NCBI RefSeq assembly: GCF_900461455.1
Contig: NZ_UGIA01000001.1
Coordinates: forward strand, 1,451,565-1,515,564
DNA: 64,000 bases
Direction: 5' to 3'
Origin: Helicobacter acinonychis
GTDB taxonomy: Bacteria > Campylobacterota > Campylobacteria > Campylobacterales > Helicobacteraceae
Below are positions 25,151 to 34,472 of this stretch, in pieces. The first letter of the stretch is position 1; each line of letters starts with the position of its first letter. The notes under the pieces were generated by a model. It had not been told where the DNA came from, made no database searches, and saw nothing but the letters and a program-made list of their open reading frames with translations. A program made the translations under genes and the position numbers.

Positions 25151-27991
25151 GTGGAAGAAAATTACCATGCTTTTTTTATTGAAGCGAGCAAATTTTTAAG
25201 CGAACGGATTTTTAAGGACTACTTACGCCGTTTGGCTTATGGCATTGATGCGTCATGCTATCGTTATATCCCTAAAATAGTCGTTTGGGTGAAAAATGAA
25301 GAAGAAGTTCAAAAACTTTGCATTTTAGCTCAAAAACACAGCGTTACTTTGACTTTTAGAGCGGCTGGGAGCTCCTTATCAGGGCAGGCGAGTTGCGATG
25401 GGGTGCTAGTGGTGGCTACGCATTTTTTTAAAGACGCTCACATTTTAGATAACGCTAAAAGCATTAAGCTAGCATGCGGGGTGATAGGGAGCAATGCGAA
25501 CGCTTTATTAAAACCTTATCGTAAAAAAATAGGCCCCGATCCTGCTACGATAAACACCGCTATGATAGGGGGGATTGTCGCTAATAACGCTAGTGGGATG
25601 TGTTGTGGGGTGGAGCAAAATAGCTATAAAACCCTAAAATCCTTAAGAGTCATTTTAATGGATGGCACGCTTTTAGACACGGCCAATCAAGAGAGCGTTG
25701 AGAGTTTCAAAAACACGCACAAAAATTTGATTGAAGGGGTTTTAAACTTAAGAAAAGAAATTTTAAAAGACCGAGTATTGCACGCTCTCATTAAGAAAAA
25801 ATACGAGATCAAAAACACCACCGGTTATAGTTTAAACGCTTTGATTGATTTTGAAGATCCTATTGAAATCGTTAGCCATTTATTCATAGGCTCTGAGGGG
25901 ACTTTAGGCTTTATTTCAAGCGTGGAATTAGAATGCGTGAAAGACTACGCTTATAAAACTTGCGCGTTATTGTTTTATGAAAATTTAGAGCAATGCACCA
26001 AAGCCGCGCAAATTTTAGCCGCCTTAAAAACCAAACAACCTGAAATGATTTCTTCAGCAGAGCTTATGGATTATGCATCCTTAAAGAGCGTGAAAAACTT
26101 GGAGGGCATGCCTAGCGTGATTTTAGAAATCAAAGAGCCTAACGCATGCTTACTCATTCAAAGCGAGAGCGATGAAATAGCCATTTTAGAAAACAACATG
26201 CAAACGATTTTAGACGCCTTGAATACCATCCCTGTCGTTTTAGACACTCAGATTAGTAATGATCCTAGCATTTATCAATCGTGGTGGAAGATCAGAAAAG
26301 GCATTTTCCCCATCGCAGCATCTCAAAGAAAAAGCCAAAGTTCTGTAATCATTGAAGATGTGTGCTTTAGTCAAGAGGATTTTGTAGAAGGGACAAAAGC
26401 GATTGAAGGGCTTTTAAAAAAACATGGCTTTAAGGATAATAGCATTATTTTTGGGCATGCGTTAAGTGGGAATTTGCATTTTGTCGTTACGCCGATTTTA
26501 GAAAATGAAACCGAAAGGAAAGCGTTTGAAAAACTGGCTTATGACATGTTTTTAATGGTGAGCAAAAGTTCTGGCTCTATTAAAGCCGAACATGGCACAG
26601 GCAGGATGGTAGCCCCTTTTGTAGAAATGGAATGGGGAGAAAAAGCTTATAAAATCCATAAGCAAATCAAAGCGTTGTTTGATCCTAAGGGTATTTTGAA
26701 CCCTGATGTGATCATTACTGATGATAAAGAAATCCACACTAAAAATTTAAAAAGCATTTACCCTATTGAAGAGCATTTGGACATGTGTATGGAATGCGGG
26801 TTTTGTGAAAGGATTTGCCCTAGTAAAGACTTGTCTTTAACGCCACGACAACGCATCGTCATTCACAGAGAGATAGAGCGTTTAAAAGAAAGAGCAAATC
26901 AAGGCTATAATGAAGAGCAAGCTTTATTAGATGAGCTTTTAAAAGAGTCTGAATATTTAGCACACACAACTTGTGCGGTGTGTCATATGTGCTCTACTTT
27001 ATGCCCTTTAGGAATTGATACTGGAAGCATCGCCTTAAATCATTATCAAACAAACCCTAAAGGTGAAAAGATTGCTTCAAAGATTCTTAATCACATGCAA
27101 ACAACCACAAGCACGGCTCGTTTTTCTTTAAAAAGCGCTGTCGTGGTTCAAAACCTCATAGGCTCTAATAATTTAGTAAGCCTGACTAAAAAGATTAAAA
27201 AATTCATCAAGCCTTTTCCTAAAGCCTTTCATTACATGCCTAAAAACAACGCCTATGCATTAGAAAATAAAACGCTTAAGAGCGGAGAAAAAGTCATTTA
27301 TTTCAGCACCTGTATCAACCGCTCGTTCGCTCCATCAACAAGAATGGCGGATAAACGAAGCGTTCAAGAAGTGTTTGAATCCTTATGCCAAAAAGCCAAA
27401 GTTTCTGTAATGTATCCTAATGAATTGAATGCACTTTGTTGCGGGAAAGCTTTTATCAATTACACCCAATTGACTGAGCAAAACAATGAAAAAAACCATG
27501 CGATTTTTTTAAAATTAAGCGATAATGGCAAAATACCGATCGTTTTGGACCATAGTGCATGTTCGACGCATTTTTTCAAACAAATGAAAGCTTATAAGAA
27601 TTTAAAAGTCTATGATTTGAGCGTTTATATTGAAGAAGTTTTAAGCCCAAAATTAAAATTTAACCCCATTAATGAAGACATAGGCTTATACACGATGTGT
27701 GCTTTAAAGCTAGAAAATAAAGAAGAGTTGTTATTGAATTTGGCTAAAAAATGCACTTTGGGTGAGATTGTTATCCATAAAGAGACGGGTTGTTGCGCTT
27801 TTGCGGGGAATAAGGGCTTTTTTACCCCTGAACTAAACGAGAGTGCTTTGAATGGCTTTAAAACATTTTATCAATCTTATAATCTTAAAAGGGGTTTTTC
27901 AACTTCTAGCACTTGCGAGATTGGCTTGAGTGAAAAAACCCAATTTTCTTGGCAACATATCGCTTATTTAGTGGATGCTTGCACGCTTTAA
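25151..27991 (+). CDS. dld: FAD/Fe-S D-lactate dehydrogenase (large, quinone-linked type)
   Basis: A 946-residue fusion. The N-terminal FAD-binding PCMH domain spans about 35-215 (F-R-A-A-G-S-S-L-S-G-Q; G-P-D-P-A-T; M-I-G-G-I-V-A-N-N-A-S-G-M). It is followed by a FAD-oxidase C-terminal domain (H-A-L-S-G-N-L-H-F near 438). Then come two 4Fe-4S motifs (C-M-E-C-G-F-C-E-R-I-C-P about 542-553, and C-A-V-C-H-M-C-S-T-L-C-P near 613-624) and two CCG domains (A-L-C-C-G-K-A-F; E-T-G-C-C-A-F-A-G-N). The homologue in H. pylori has been described as an NAD-independent D-lactate dehydrogenase feeding the respiratory chain. The start is GTG. Intact. Confidence 0.88.
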   Translation: MEENYHAFFIEASKFLSERIFKDYLRRLAYGIDASCYRYIPKIVVWVKNEEEVQKLCILAQKHSVTLTFRAAGSSLSGQASCDGVLVVATHFFKDAHILDNAKSIKLACGVIGSNANALLKPYRKKIGPDPATINTAMIGGIVANNASGMCCGVEQNSYKTLKSLRVILMDGTLLDTANQESVESFKNTHKNLIEGVLNLRKEILKDRVLHALIKKKYEIKNTTGYSLNALIDFEDPIEIVSHLFIGSEGTLGFISSVELECVKDYAYKTCALLFYENLEQCTKAAQILAALKTKQPEMISSAELMDYASLKSVKNLEGMPSVILEIKEPNACLLIQSESDEIAILENNMQTILDALNTIPVVLDTQISNDPSIYQSWWKIRKGIFPIAASQRKSQSSVIIEDVCFSQEDFVEGTKAIEGLLKKHGFKDNSIIFGHALSGNLHFVVTPILENETERKAFEKLAYDMFLMVSKSSGSIKAEHGTGRMVAPFVEMEWGEKAYKIHKQIKALFDPKGILNPDVIITDDKEIHTKNLKSIYPIEEHLDMCMECGFCERICPSKDLSLTPRQRIVIHREIERLKERANQGYNEEQALLDELLKESEYLAHTTCAVCHMCSTLCPLGIDTGSIALNHYQTNPKGEKIASKILNHMQTTTSTARFSLKSAVVVQNLIGSNNLVSLTKKIKKFIKPFPKAFHYMPKNNAYALENKTLKSGEKVIYFSTCINRSFAPSTRMADKRSVQEVFESLCQKAKVSVMYPNELNALCCGKAFINYTQLTEQNNEKNHAIFLKLSDNGKIPIVLDHSACSTHFFKQMKAYKNLKVYDLSVYIEEVLSPKLKFNPINEDIGLYTMCALKLENKEELLLNLAKKCTLGEIVIHKETGCCAFAGNKGFFTPELNESALNGFKTFYQSYNLKRGFSTSSTCEIGLSEKTQFSWQHIAYLVDACTL

Positions 27992-28033
27992 ATGGTGTAT
28001 AATTTTAAAGATTTTCTTTAAAAGGTAAAGGCA

Positions 28034-28738
28034 TTGGATAACACTCTCAAACATCTTGCCATTATTATGGATGGTAATGGCAGGTGGGCTAGATTAAAGA
28101 ATAAAGCTAGGGCTTATGGGCATAAAAAGGGCGTAAAAACCCTTAAAGACATTACGATATGGTGTGCTAACTATAAATTAGAATGCTTGACGCTATACGC
28201 TTTTTCTACGGAAAATTGGAAACGCCCCAAAAGTGAAGTGGATTTTTTAATGAAAATGCTTAAAAAATACCTTAAAGATGAGCGATCCACTTACTTGAAT
28301 AATAATATACGCTTCAGAGCGATAGGGGATTTAGAGGGCTTTTCTAAAGAATTGAGAGACACGATCTTACAACTTGAAAGCGATACTAGGTATTTTAAGG
28401 ATTTTACGCAAGTTTTAGCCCTTAATTATGGCTCTAAAAACGAGCTTTCAAGGGCTTTTAAAAGCTTACTAGAGAATCCACCTGATAATATAGAGTCTTT
28501 AGAAAGCTTGGAAAATGAAATCTCCAATCGTTTAGACACGCATGATTTACCGGAAGTGGATTTATTGTTAAGAACAGGGGGGGAAATGCGCTTGTCTAAT
28601 TTTTTATTGTGGCAGTCTAGCTATGCGGAATTGTTTTTCACACCGATTTTATGGCCTGATTTCACCCCTAAAGATTTAGAAAACATCATTAGCGATTTTT
28701 ATAAAAGAGTGCGCAAATTCGGGGAATTAAAATGCTAG
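28034..28738 (+). CDS. uppS: Undecaprenyl diphosphate synthase
   Basis: This cis-prenyltransferase makes the C55 carrier lipid for peptidoglycan and LPS. The TTG start gives M-D-N-T-L-K-H-L-A-I-I-M-D13-G-N-G-R-W-A, which contains the magnesium-binding Asp13. Other motifs are Y-A-F-S-T-E-N-W (about 56-63), N-Y-G-S-K-N-E and the C-terminal L-L-R-T-G-G-E-M-R-L-S-N-F-L-L-W-Q. 234 residues is normal. It overlaps the following ABC ATPase gene by seven bases, suggesting one transcript. Confidence 0.93.
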   Translation: MDNTLKHLAIIMDGNGRWARLKNKARAYGHKKGVKTLKDITIWCANYKLECLTLYAFSTENWKRPKSEVDFLMKMLKKYLKDERSTYLNNNIRFRAIGDLEGFSKELRDTILQLESDTRYFKDFTQVLALNYGSKNELSRAFKSLLENPPDNIESLESLENEISNRLDTHDLPEVDLLLRTGGEMRLSNFLLWQSSYAELFFTPILWPDFTPKDLENIISDFYKRVRKFGELKC

Positions 28739-29418
28739 TAGAAATAGAAAATTTGACTAAAACCTATGGGAGTTTAAAAGCGTTAGACAATATCCATTTG
28801 AAACTACCCAAACAGCAATTTATAGGGCTTTTAGGCCCTAATGGGGCAGGCAAAACCACTTTATTAAAAATTTTAGCCGGATTGAATTTAAACTATCAGG
28901 GAAAAGTGAAAATTTTAGGAAAAAATATTGGCATAGAGACGAAAAAAAGCGTGGCGTTTTTAAGCGATGGCGATTTTTTAGACCCTAAAATAACGCCCTT
29001 AAAAGCGATCGCTTTTTATAAGGATTTTTTTAGCGATTTTGATGAATTAAAAGCTTTAGATTTATTAAAACGCTTCAGCGTGCCTTTAAAAAGAGAGTTC
29101 AAAGCCCTTTCAAAAGGCATGAGAGAAAAGTTACAGCTGATTTTAACCTTATCACGAAATGCTTCTTTGTATCTTTTTGATGAGCCGGTGGCTGGGATTG
29201 ACCCTATTGCAAGAGAAGAGATTTTTGAGTTAATCGCTAATGAATTGAGCCAGAATGCGAGCTTATTAGTCTCTACGCATTTGGTGGTGGATGTGGAAAA
29301 GTATTTAGACTGCGCAATTTTTTTAAAAGAAGCCAAAGTGGTGGCTTTTGGGAATGTGGGAGAATTAAAAAAAGGGTATAGCAGTTTGGAAGTGGCGTAT
29401 AAAGAAAAATTGAAATAA
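28732..29418 (+). CDS. ABC transporter ATP-binding protein without an adjacent permease
   Basis: A 228-residue nucleotide-binding subunit. The Walker A is G-P-N-G-A-G-K-T-T (about 35-43), the signature is the variant L-S-K-G-M-R-E-K-L, and the Walker B is L-Y-L-F-D-E-P-V-A-G-I-D-P, followed by the H-loop S-T-H. It resembles the CcmA/YtrB-like group that pairs with ABC-2 type permeases. No permease gene adjoins it: upstream is uppS and downstream is 6S RNA. The membrane partner must be elsewhere and the substrate is unknown. Confidence 0.8.
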   Translation: MLVEIENLTKTYGSLKALDNIHLKLPKQQFIGLLGPNGAGKTTLLKILAGLNLNYQGKVKILGKNIGIETKKSVAFLSDGDFLDPKITPLKAIAFYKDFFSDFDELKALDLLKRFSVPLKREFKALSKGMREKLQLILTLSRNASLYLFDEPVAGIDPIAREEIFELIANELSQNASLLVSTHLVVDVEKYLDCAIFLKEAKVVAFGNVGELKKGYSSLEVAYKEKLK

Positions 29419-29475
29419 ATAAGTTAGCGCTAAATCGCTTGAATAGTTTTGCATGGAATTTCTTTAAAATTTAAG

Positions 29476-29481
29476 TATAAT
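29476..29481 (+). promoter_or_regulatory. -10 box of 6S RNA
   Basis: TATAAT in AAGTATAATTGTTAGCG. The expected start is about 29487, just outside the closing stem of 6S RNA. Confidence 0.7.
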
Positions 29482-29486
29482 TGTTA

Positions 29487-29668
29487 GCGTCGCCTGGATG
29501 ATTTGCGTTTCTTATTGATGGCAAGTTCGTTGAAAAAATAAGTTAGGCTAAGGTAGTGGTTTTTGTGTGATGGCATTTTTTAAATCTGCCCCTAATAAGA
29601 TTCTCCTAGCCTTATTGGTGTAGGTTATTGAACTTATGCACATGTAAAAGTAGCGGTCATCTGGGTTT
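29487..29668 (+). ncRNA. ssrS: 6S RNA
   Basis: A non-coding transcript of about 180 nt that mimics an open promoter and binds the housekeeping RNA polymerase. A promoter precedes it. The 5' segment CCTGGATGA (29493-29501) pairs with the 3' segment TCATCTGGG (29657-29665) over nine positions including two G-U pairs, closing the molecule, and the interior is partly self-complementary as in 6S RNAs. It lies immediately upstream of purD, the position I remember for epsilonproteobacterial 6S RNA. Ends are estimated to within a few bases. No ORF with a ribosome binding site lies within it. Confidence 0.8.
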
Positions 29669-29693
29669 AAAACAACCACATTTTAGGGAAGAC

Positions 29694-30968
29694 ATGAAAG
29701 ACAACAACAGCTATAATGTTTTAATTGTGGGGAATAAGGGGCGAGAGTATGCTTTAGCGCAAAGGCTTCAGCAAGACGAACGAGTGAATGCTTTGTATTT
29801 TTGTTTGGGTAATGGTGGCACTCAAGATTTAGGTGAAAATTTGGAATGCGAACATTACGAGCATGTCGTGGAATTAGCCCTTAAAAAACAAATCCATTTA
29901 GCCATCATTTCAGAAGAAGAGCCTTTAATTTTAGGGCTTACAGAAATGCTAGAAAAAGCGAGTATTTTAGTGTTTGGGGCTTCTAAAGAGGTCGCTAAGC
30001 TAGAAACTTCTAAAGGCTATATGAAAGCTTTCGCTAAAGAGTGCGGTATTAAAAGTGCATCTTATTTTGAAACAAGCGATCTCAAAGAAGCGTTAAATTA
30101 TCTCCAAAATGCCTCTTTCCCCTTAGTGGTTAAAGCGTCAAGCCAGCATGCAAGCGTTATCAACCATCAAGAAGAAGCGCTAAAAGTCCTTGAAAGCGCT
30201 TTCAAACACAGCAATGAACCTGTGATCATAGAGCGTTTTTTAGAGGGCTTTGAGCTTTCTGTCAGTGCACTAGTGGCCAATGACGATTTTATTTTGTTGC
30301 CCTTTTGTCAAAACTACAAACGCTTATTAGAGGGGGATAATGGTGTCAATACTAGTGGCATGGGGGCGTTCGCTCCTGCAAACTTTTTCTTTGATCATTT
30401 AGAAGAAAAGATTAAAGATCAGATTTTTAAACCCACTTTAAAAAAACTTCAAGCCAATCGTACGCCTTTTAAAGGGGTTTTACTCGCTGAAATCATGGTT
30501 GTAGAAGAAGAGGGCGTTTTAGAGCCGTATTTATTGGATTTTAGCACGCGTTTTGAAGACATGGAATGCCAGACGATTTTACCCCTTGTAGAAAATCCGC
30601 TTTTAGATTTGTTTTTAGCTACGACCAAAGGGGAATTAAACTCTCTTGAATTGGTGTTTTCTAAAGAATTTGTGATGAGTGTGGCGCTTGTTTCTAGGAA
30701 TTACCCCACTAGCTCTTCGCCCAAACAAACCCTTTATATTGATCCGGTTGATGAAAAAAAGGGTCATTTGATTTTAGGGGAAGTCAATCAGGATAATGGC
30801 GTGTTTGAAAGCAGTGGAGGGAGGGTGGCGTTTGCCATTGGTAAAGGGAAATCCTTATTAGAAGCTAGAAACCATGCGTATGAGATCGCTCAAAAGGTGC
30901 ATTTTGAAGGCATGTTTTATCGCAAGGATATTGGCTTTAAGGCGTTGGATTTGAAAGAATATTCTTAA
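29694..30968 (+). CDS. purD: Phosphoribosylamine-glycine ligase (GAR synthetase)
   Basis: PurD joins phosphoribosylamine and glycine in purine synthesis. I use the ATG at 29694 (M-K-D-N-N-S-Y-N-V-L-I-V-G), 424 residues, because an earlier in-frame start at 29628 lies inside 6S RNA. Motifs are N-K-G-R-E-Y-A-L-A in the N-terminal domain, the ATP-grasp V-V-K-A-S near 157-161, E-R-F-L-E-G-F-E-L-S-V near 199-209, and V-N-T-S-G-M-G-A-F-A-P near 236-246. The usual L-D-x-N-x-R metal site reads L-D-F-S-T-R-F-E-D. The protein is somewhat divergent from enterobacterial PurD, as is usual for Helicobacter. Confidence 0.9.
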   Translation: MKDNNSYNVLIVGNKGREYALAQRLQQDERVNALYFCLGNGGTQDLGENLECEHYEHVVELALKKQIHLAIISEEEPLILGLTEMLEKASILVFGASKEVAKLETSKGYMKAFAKECGIKSASYFETSDLKEALNYLQNASFPLVVKASSQHASVINHQEEALKVLESAFKHSNEPVIIERFLEGFELSVSALVANDDFILLPFCQNYKRLLEGDNGVNTSGMGAFAPANFFFDHLEEKIKDQIFKPTLKKLQANRTPFKGVLLAEIMVVEEEGVLEPYLLDFSTRFEDMECQTILPLVENPLLDLFLATTKGELNSLELVFSKEFVMSVALVSRNYPTSSSPKQTLYIDPVDEKKGHLILGEVNQDNGVFESSGGRVAFAIGKGKSLLEARNHAYEIAQKVHFEGMFYRKDIGFKALDLKEYS

Positions 30969-31007
30969 AAGTTTGAGACAAATGGAAATTTGTCTTGTTT
31001 GTTTTGA

Positions 31008-31487
31008 ATGCGATCCCCAAATTTAGAAAAAGAAGAAACAGAAATCATAGAAACACTCCTTATGCATGAAAAAATGCGTCTATGCCCCTTTTATTGGCGT
31101 GCTTTAGCGTTTTTAACCGATAGTTTGTTAGTGGCGTTTTTATTGAGCGATCTTTTAGGCACGTGCGATTTTTTGCATTCTTTATATTGGCTGACTAACC
31201 CTATTTATTACAGCGTGTTTGTGGCGCTTAGTTTTATTATCTTGTATGGCGTTTATGAAATCTTTTTTGTGTGTTTGTGTAAGATGAGTTTGGCTAAACT
31301 TGTTTTTAGGATTAAAATCATTGATATTTATTTAGCGGATTGCCCTAGCAGGGCTATGTTATGCAAGCGTTTAGGGTTAAAAATTGTGGTTTTTCTATGC
31401 CCTTTCTTATGGTTTGTGATTTTCAAAAATCCCTATCATAGGGCATGGCATGAAGAAAAAAGCAAAAGTCTTTTGGTGTTGTTTTAA
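31008..31487 (+). CDS. RDD-family membrane protein
   Basis: A 159-residue membrane protein with about three hydrophobic segments. The RDD-like core begins R-L-C-P-F-Y-W-R-A-L-A-F-L-T-D-S-L-L (the arginine and aspartate of the family are in W-R-A and T-D-S). It includes M-S-L-A-K-L-V-F-R-I-K-I-I-D and ends with H-R-A-W-H-E-E-K. RDD proteins are poorly understood and some act in ion transport. It is two bases from lptD and probably heads the RDD-lptD-phosphoribosyltransferase-pnp operon. Confidence 0.75.
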   Translation: MRSPNLEKEETEIIETLLMHEKMRLCPFYWRALAFLTDSLLVAFLLSDLLGTCDFLHSLYWLTNPIYYSVFVALSFIILYGVYEIFFVCLCKMSLAKLVFRIKIIDIYLADCPSRAMLCKRLGLKIVVFLCPFLWFVIFKNPYHRAWHEEKSKSLLVLF

Positions 31488-31489
31488 TC

Positions 31490-33751
31490 ATGATTCGTTT
31501 GTTTTATGCGGTGGTGTTTTTTTTATTGAGCGTTTTAGAGGCTAAAGAAATCGCTATGCAACGATTTGACAAACAAAACCATAAGATTTTTGAAATCCTT
31601 GCGGATAAAGTGAGCGCTAAAGACAATGTGATAACCGCTTCAGGGAATGCGATCTTGTTGAATTATGATGTGTATATTCTAGCGGACAAGGTGCGTTATG
31701 ACACTAAGACTAAAGAAGCGCTGTTAGAGGGCAATATTAAGGTTTATAAGGGCGAGGGTTTGCTCATAAAAACCGATTATGTGAAATTGAGTTTGAATGA
31801 AAAATATGAAATCATTTTCCCCTTTTATGTCCAAGATAGCGTGAGCGGGATTTGGGTGAGCGCGGATATGGCTAGTGGGAAAGATCAAACTTATAAAATC
31901 AAAAACATGAACGCTTCAGGGTGTAGTATTGATACCCCTATTTGGCATGTTAGCGCGACTTCAGGTTCATTTAACATGAAAAAATCGTTTTTGTCCATGT
32001 GGAACCCTAAGATTTACATCGGCGATATTCCTGTGTTGTATTTGCCTTATATTTTCATGTCCACGAGCAACAAACGCACCACCGGCTTTTTATACCCTGA
32101 ATTTGGCACTTCCAATTTAGACGGGTTTATTTATTTGCAGCCTTTTTTTATAGCCCCACAGAATTCATGGGATATGACCCTTACCCCACAAGTGCGCTAT
32201 AAAAGGGGTTTTGGCGTGAATTTTGAAGCACGCTACATTAACTCTAAAGACGATAGGTTTTTATTCAATGCACGCTATTTTAGGAATTACGATCGATATG
32301 TCAAACGCTATGATCTGAGGAATCAAAACATCTATGGTTTTGAATTTTTAAGTGCCAGCAGGGACACTTTGCAAAAATACTTCCACCTTAATTCCAATGT
32401 GGATAACGGGCATTACATTGACTTTTTATACATGAACGATTTGGATTATGTGCGTTTTGAAAAGGTTAATAAGCGCATCACAGACGCCACGCACATGTCT
32501 AGGGCGAATTATTATTTGCAAACAGAAAATAATTATTACGGCTTGAATATCATGTATTTTCTGAACTTAAATCAAATCAACAACAACCGCACTTTCCAGT
32601 CTGCCCCTAACTTGCAATACCACAAATATTTAAACCACTTGTATTTTAGGAATTTGTTGTATTCGGTGGATTATCAGTTTAAAAACACCGTAAGAGAGAT
32701 TGGCTATGGCTATGTGCAAAACGCTTTGAATGTCCCAGTGGGTTTGCAATTTTCTTTGTTTAAAAAATATTTGTCTTTGGGGCTTTGGAATAATTTAGAA
32801 TTATCCAATGTGGCTTTGATGCAAACGAAAAGATCTTATGTGCCTATTATCCCTAACGAATCAAGGGAATTTGGGAATTTTGTCTCTTCAGATCTTTCTT
32901 TATATGTGAATACGGATCTAGCTAAAGAATACAACAAACTTTTCCACACGATCCAGTTTGAAGCTATTTTCAATTTTCCTTATTACACTTTTAAAAACGG
33001 CTTGTTTTCTCAAAACATGTATGCTTTAAGTTCGCAAGCCTTAAACAGCTACACTTCGCCTTTGTTAAGGGATTATAATTATCAAGGGCGTTTATATGAC
33101 TCTGTATGGAATCCAAGCAGTATTTTACCCACTAACACGAGTAATAAAACTTTGAATCTAAATCTCACGCAATATCTCTACGGATTAGGTGGGCAGGAGT
33201 TGTTGTATTTTAAAATATCGCAACTTGTGAATATTGATGATAAAGTCTCGCCCTTTAGAATGCCATTAGAAAGCAAGATTGGGTTTTCGCCCTTAAGGGG
33301 ATTGAATATCTTTGGGAATGTCTTTTATTCGTTTTATCAAAACCGCTTGGAAGAAATCTCTGTGAATGCCAATTACCAGCGCAAATTTTTAAGTTTTAAT
33401 ATCTCTTATTTCTTAAACAACATTTTTAGTAGCGGTTTTAAAAGGATTGTGGAAAATTCTGCGAATTATTTGAAAGCGGGTTTTAGCAACGATTTTGGTT
33501 ATTTTTCCATGAGCGCGGATGTGGGTTATGATATTACAAACAATGTGGTTTTAAGCTGGAATGTAGGGCTTTATAAAAAGATCCGTTGTTTTGGGATTGG
33601 GTTTCAATTCGTCAATCAACGACGCCCCATTCTTACCGGCGATCCCAACCAACCTGTAAGGGTGTTTGAAAATAACTATGTTAAGCTAGAATTAGATTTT
33701 TCACCGATCACCAAAACCAATGTGACTTACCGCTCCTTGCAGCGTAAGTAA
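31490..33751 (+). CDS. lptD: LPS-assembly outer-membrane protein LptD
   Basis: LptD inserts lipopolysaccharide in the outer leaflet of the outer membrane. The 753 residues begin with a signal peptide (M-I-R-L-F-Y-A-V-V-F-F-L-L-S-V-L-E-A). An OstA/LptA-like jellyroll follows (about 25-140: L-A-D-K-V-S-A-K-D-N-V-I; V-R-Y-D-T-K-T-K-E-A). A large aromatic-rich beta-barrel follows with alternating Y/F/N strands. The conserved Y-I-G-D-I-P-V-L-Y-L-P-Y and R-T-T-G-F-L-Y-P-E segments are near residues 176-206. Intact, with no sign of truncation. It was earlier annotated as organic solvent tolerance protein (imp/ostA). Confidence 0.9.
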   Translation: MIRLFYAVVFFLLSVLEAKEIAMQRFDKQNHKIFEILADKVSAKDNVITASGNAILLNYDVYILADKVRYDTKTKEALLEGNIKVYKGEGLLIKTDYVKLSLNEKYEIIFPFYVQDSVSGIWVSADMASGKDQTYKIKNMNASGCSIDTPIWHVSATSGSFNMKKSFLSMWNPKIYIGDIPVLYLPYIFMSTSNKRTTGFLYPEFGTSNLDGFIYLQPFFIAPQNSWDMTLTPQVRYKRGFGVNFEARYINSKDDRFLFNARYFRNYDRYVKRYDLRNQNIYGFEFLSASRDTLQKYFHLNSNVDNGHYIDFLYMNDLDYVRFEKVNKRITDATHMSRANYYLQTENNYYGLNIMYFLNLNQINNNRTFQSAPNLQYHKYLNHLYFRNLLYSVDYQFKNTVREIGYGYVQNALNVPVGLQFSLFKKYLSLGLWNNLELSNVALMQTKRSYVPIIPNESREFGNFVSSDLSLYVNTDLAKEYNKLFHTIQFEAIFNFPYYTFKNGLFSQNMYALSSQALNSYTSPLLRDYNYQGRLYDSVWNPSSILPTNTSNKTLNLNLTQYLYGLGGQELLYFKISQLVNIDDKVSPFRMPLESKIGFSPLRGLNIFGNVFYSFYQNRLEEISVNANYQRKFLSFNISYFLNNIFSSGFKRIVENSANYLKAGFSNDFGYFSMSADVGYDITNNVVLSWNVGLYKKIRCFGIGFQFVNQRRPILTGDPNQPVRVFENNYVKLELDFSPITKTNVTYRSLQRK

Positions 33752-33765
33752 GAAAAGGAATAGAT

Positions 33766-34470
33766 TTGAATACCGATCTTAGCTATATCACTGACATTGA
33801 GAGCATGCGTTTTATCAATGAAGAAGATGCCTTAAATAAACTAATCCATGAAATCCACATGCACCACATTGATTTAAAAGACTCTGTTTTGCTCGCTTTG
33901 AGTTTTAACGCTCTGTATTTAGCCCACGCTTTAGCACAAAAATTTGGAGCGACTTATGATATACTTTTTTTAGAACCTATCCTGGCTCCTTTAAACCCAA
34001 AATGCGAGATCGCTTTAGTGAGTGAAAGCATGGATATTGCGATGAATGAAAGTTTGATCAATTCCTTTGACATCGCTTTAGATTATGTTTATGGGGAAGC
34101 CCAAAGAGTCTATGAAGAAGACATTTTATCTCGCATTTATCAGTATCGCAAAGGCAATGCGATCAAAAGCTTAAAAGATAAAAATATTTTTATCATAGAC
34201 AGAGGGATTGAAACTGGGTTTAGAGCAGGTTTAGGCGTGCAAACTTGCTTGAAAAAAGAATGCCAAGACATTTATATTTTAACCCCCATTCTTGCACAAA
34301 ATACCGCTCAAGGTTTAGAAAATTTGTGCGATGGGGTGATTAGCGTGTATCGCCCTGAATGTTTTGTCTCTATTGAGCATCATTATAAAGAACTCAAGCG
34401 ATTGAGCAATGAAGAAATTGAAAAATACTTGGGCACTAACAACGCACCCAATTTAAAAAAGGAACATTAA
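33766..34470 (+). CDS. Phosphoribosyltransferase-like protein
   Basis: A 234-residue cytosolic protein with a TTG start. The middle reads like a PRTase fold: S-F-N-A-L-Y-L-A-H-A-L-A-Q-K, then I-F-I-I-D-R-G-I-E-T-G-F-R-A (the PRPP-loop position, normally D-D-x-x-x-T-G), and D-I-Y-I-L-T-P-I. The second Asp of the loop is replaced by arginine, so catalytic activity is uncertain. It lies 14 bases after lptD and two bases before pnp, in an operon. No specific substrate is assigned. Confidence 0.65.
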   Translation: MNTDLSYITDIESMRFINEEDALNKLIHEIHMHHIDLKDSVLLALSFNALYLAHALAQKFGATYDILFLEPILAPLNPKCEIALVSESMDIAMNESLINSFDIALDYVYGEAQRVYEEDILSRIYQYRKGNAIKSLKDKNIFIIDRGIETGFRAGLGVQTCLKKECQDIYILTPILAQNTAQGLENLCDGVISVYRPECFVSIEHHYKELKRLSNEEIEKYLGTNNAPNLKKEH

Positions 34471-34472
34471 AT

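Noticed and set aside
29628..29693. Upstream in-frame extension of purD
   Set aside because: It lies within the 3' arm of 6S RNA and has no ribosome binding site; the ATG at 29694 fits the family.
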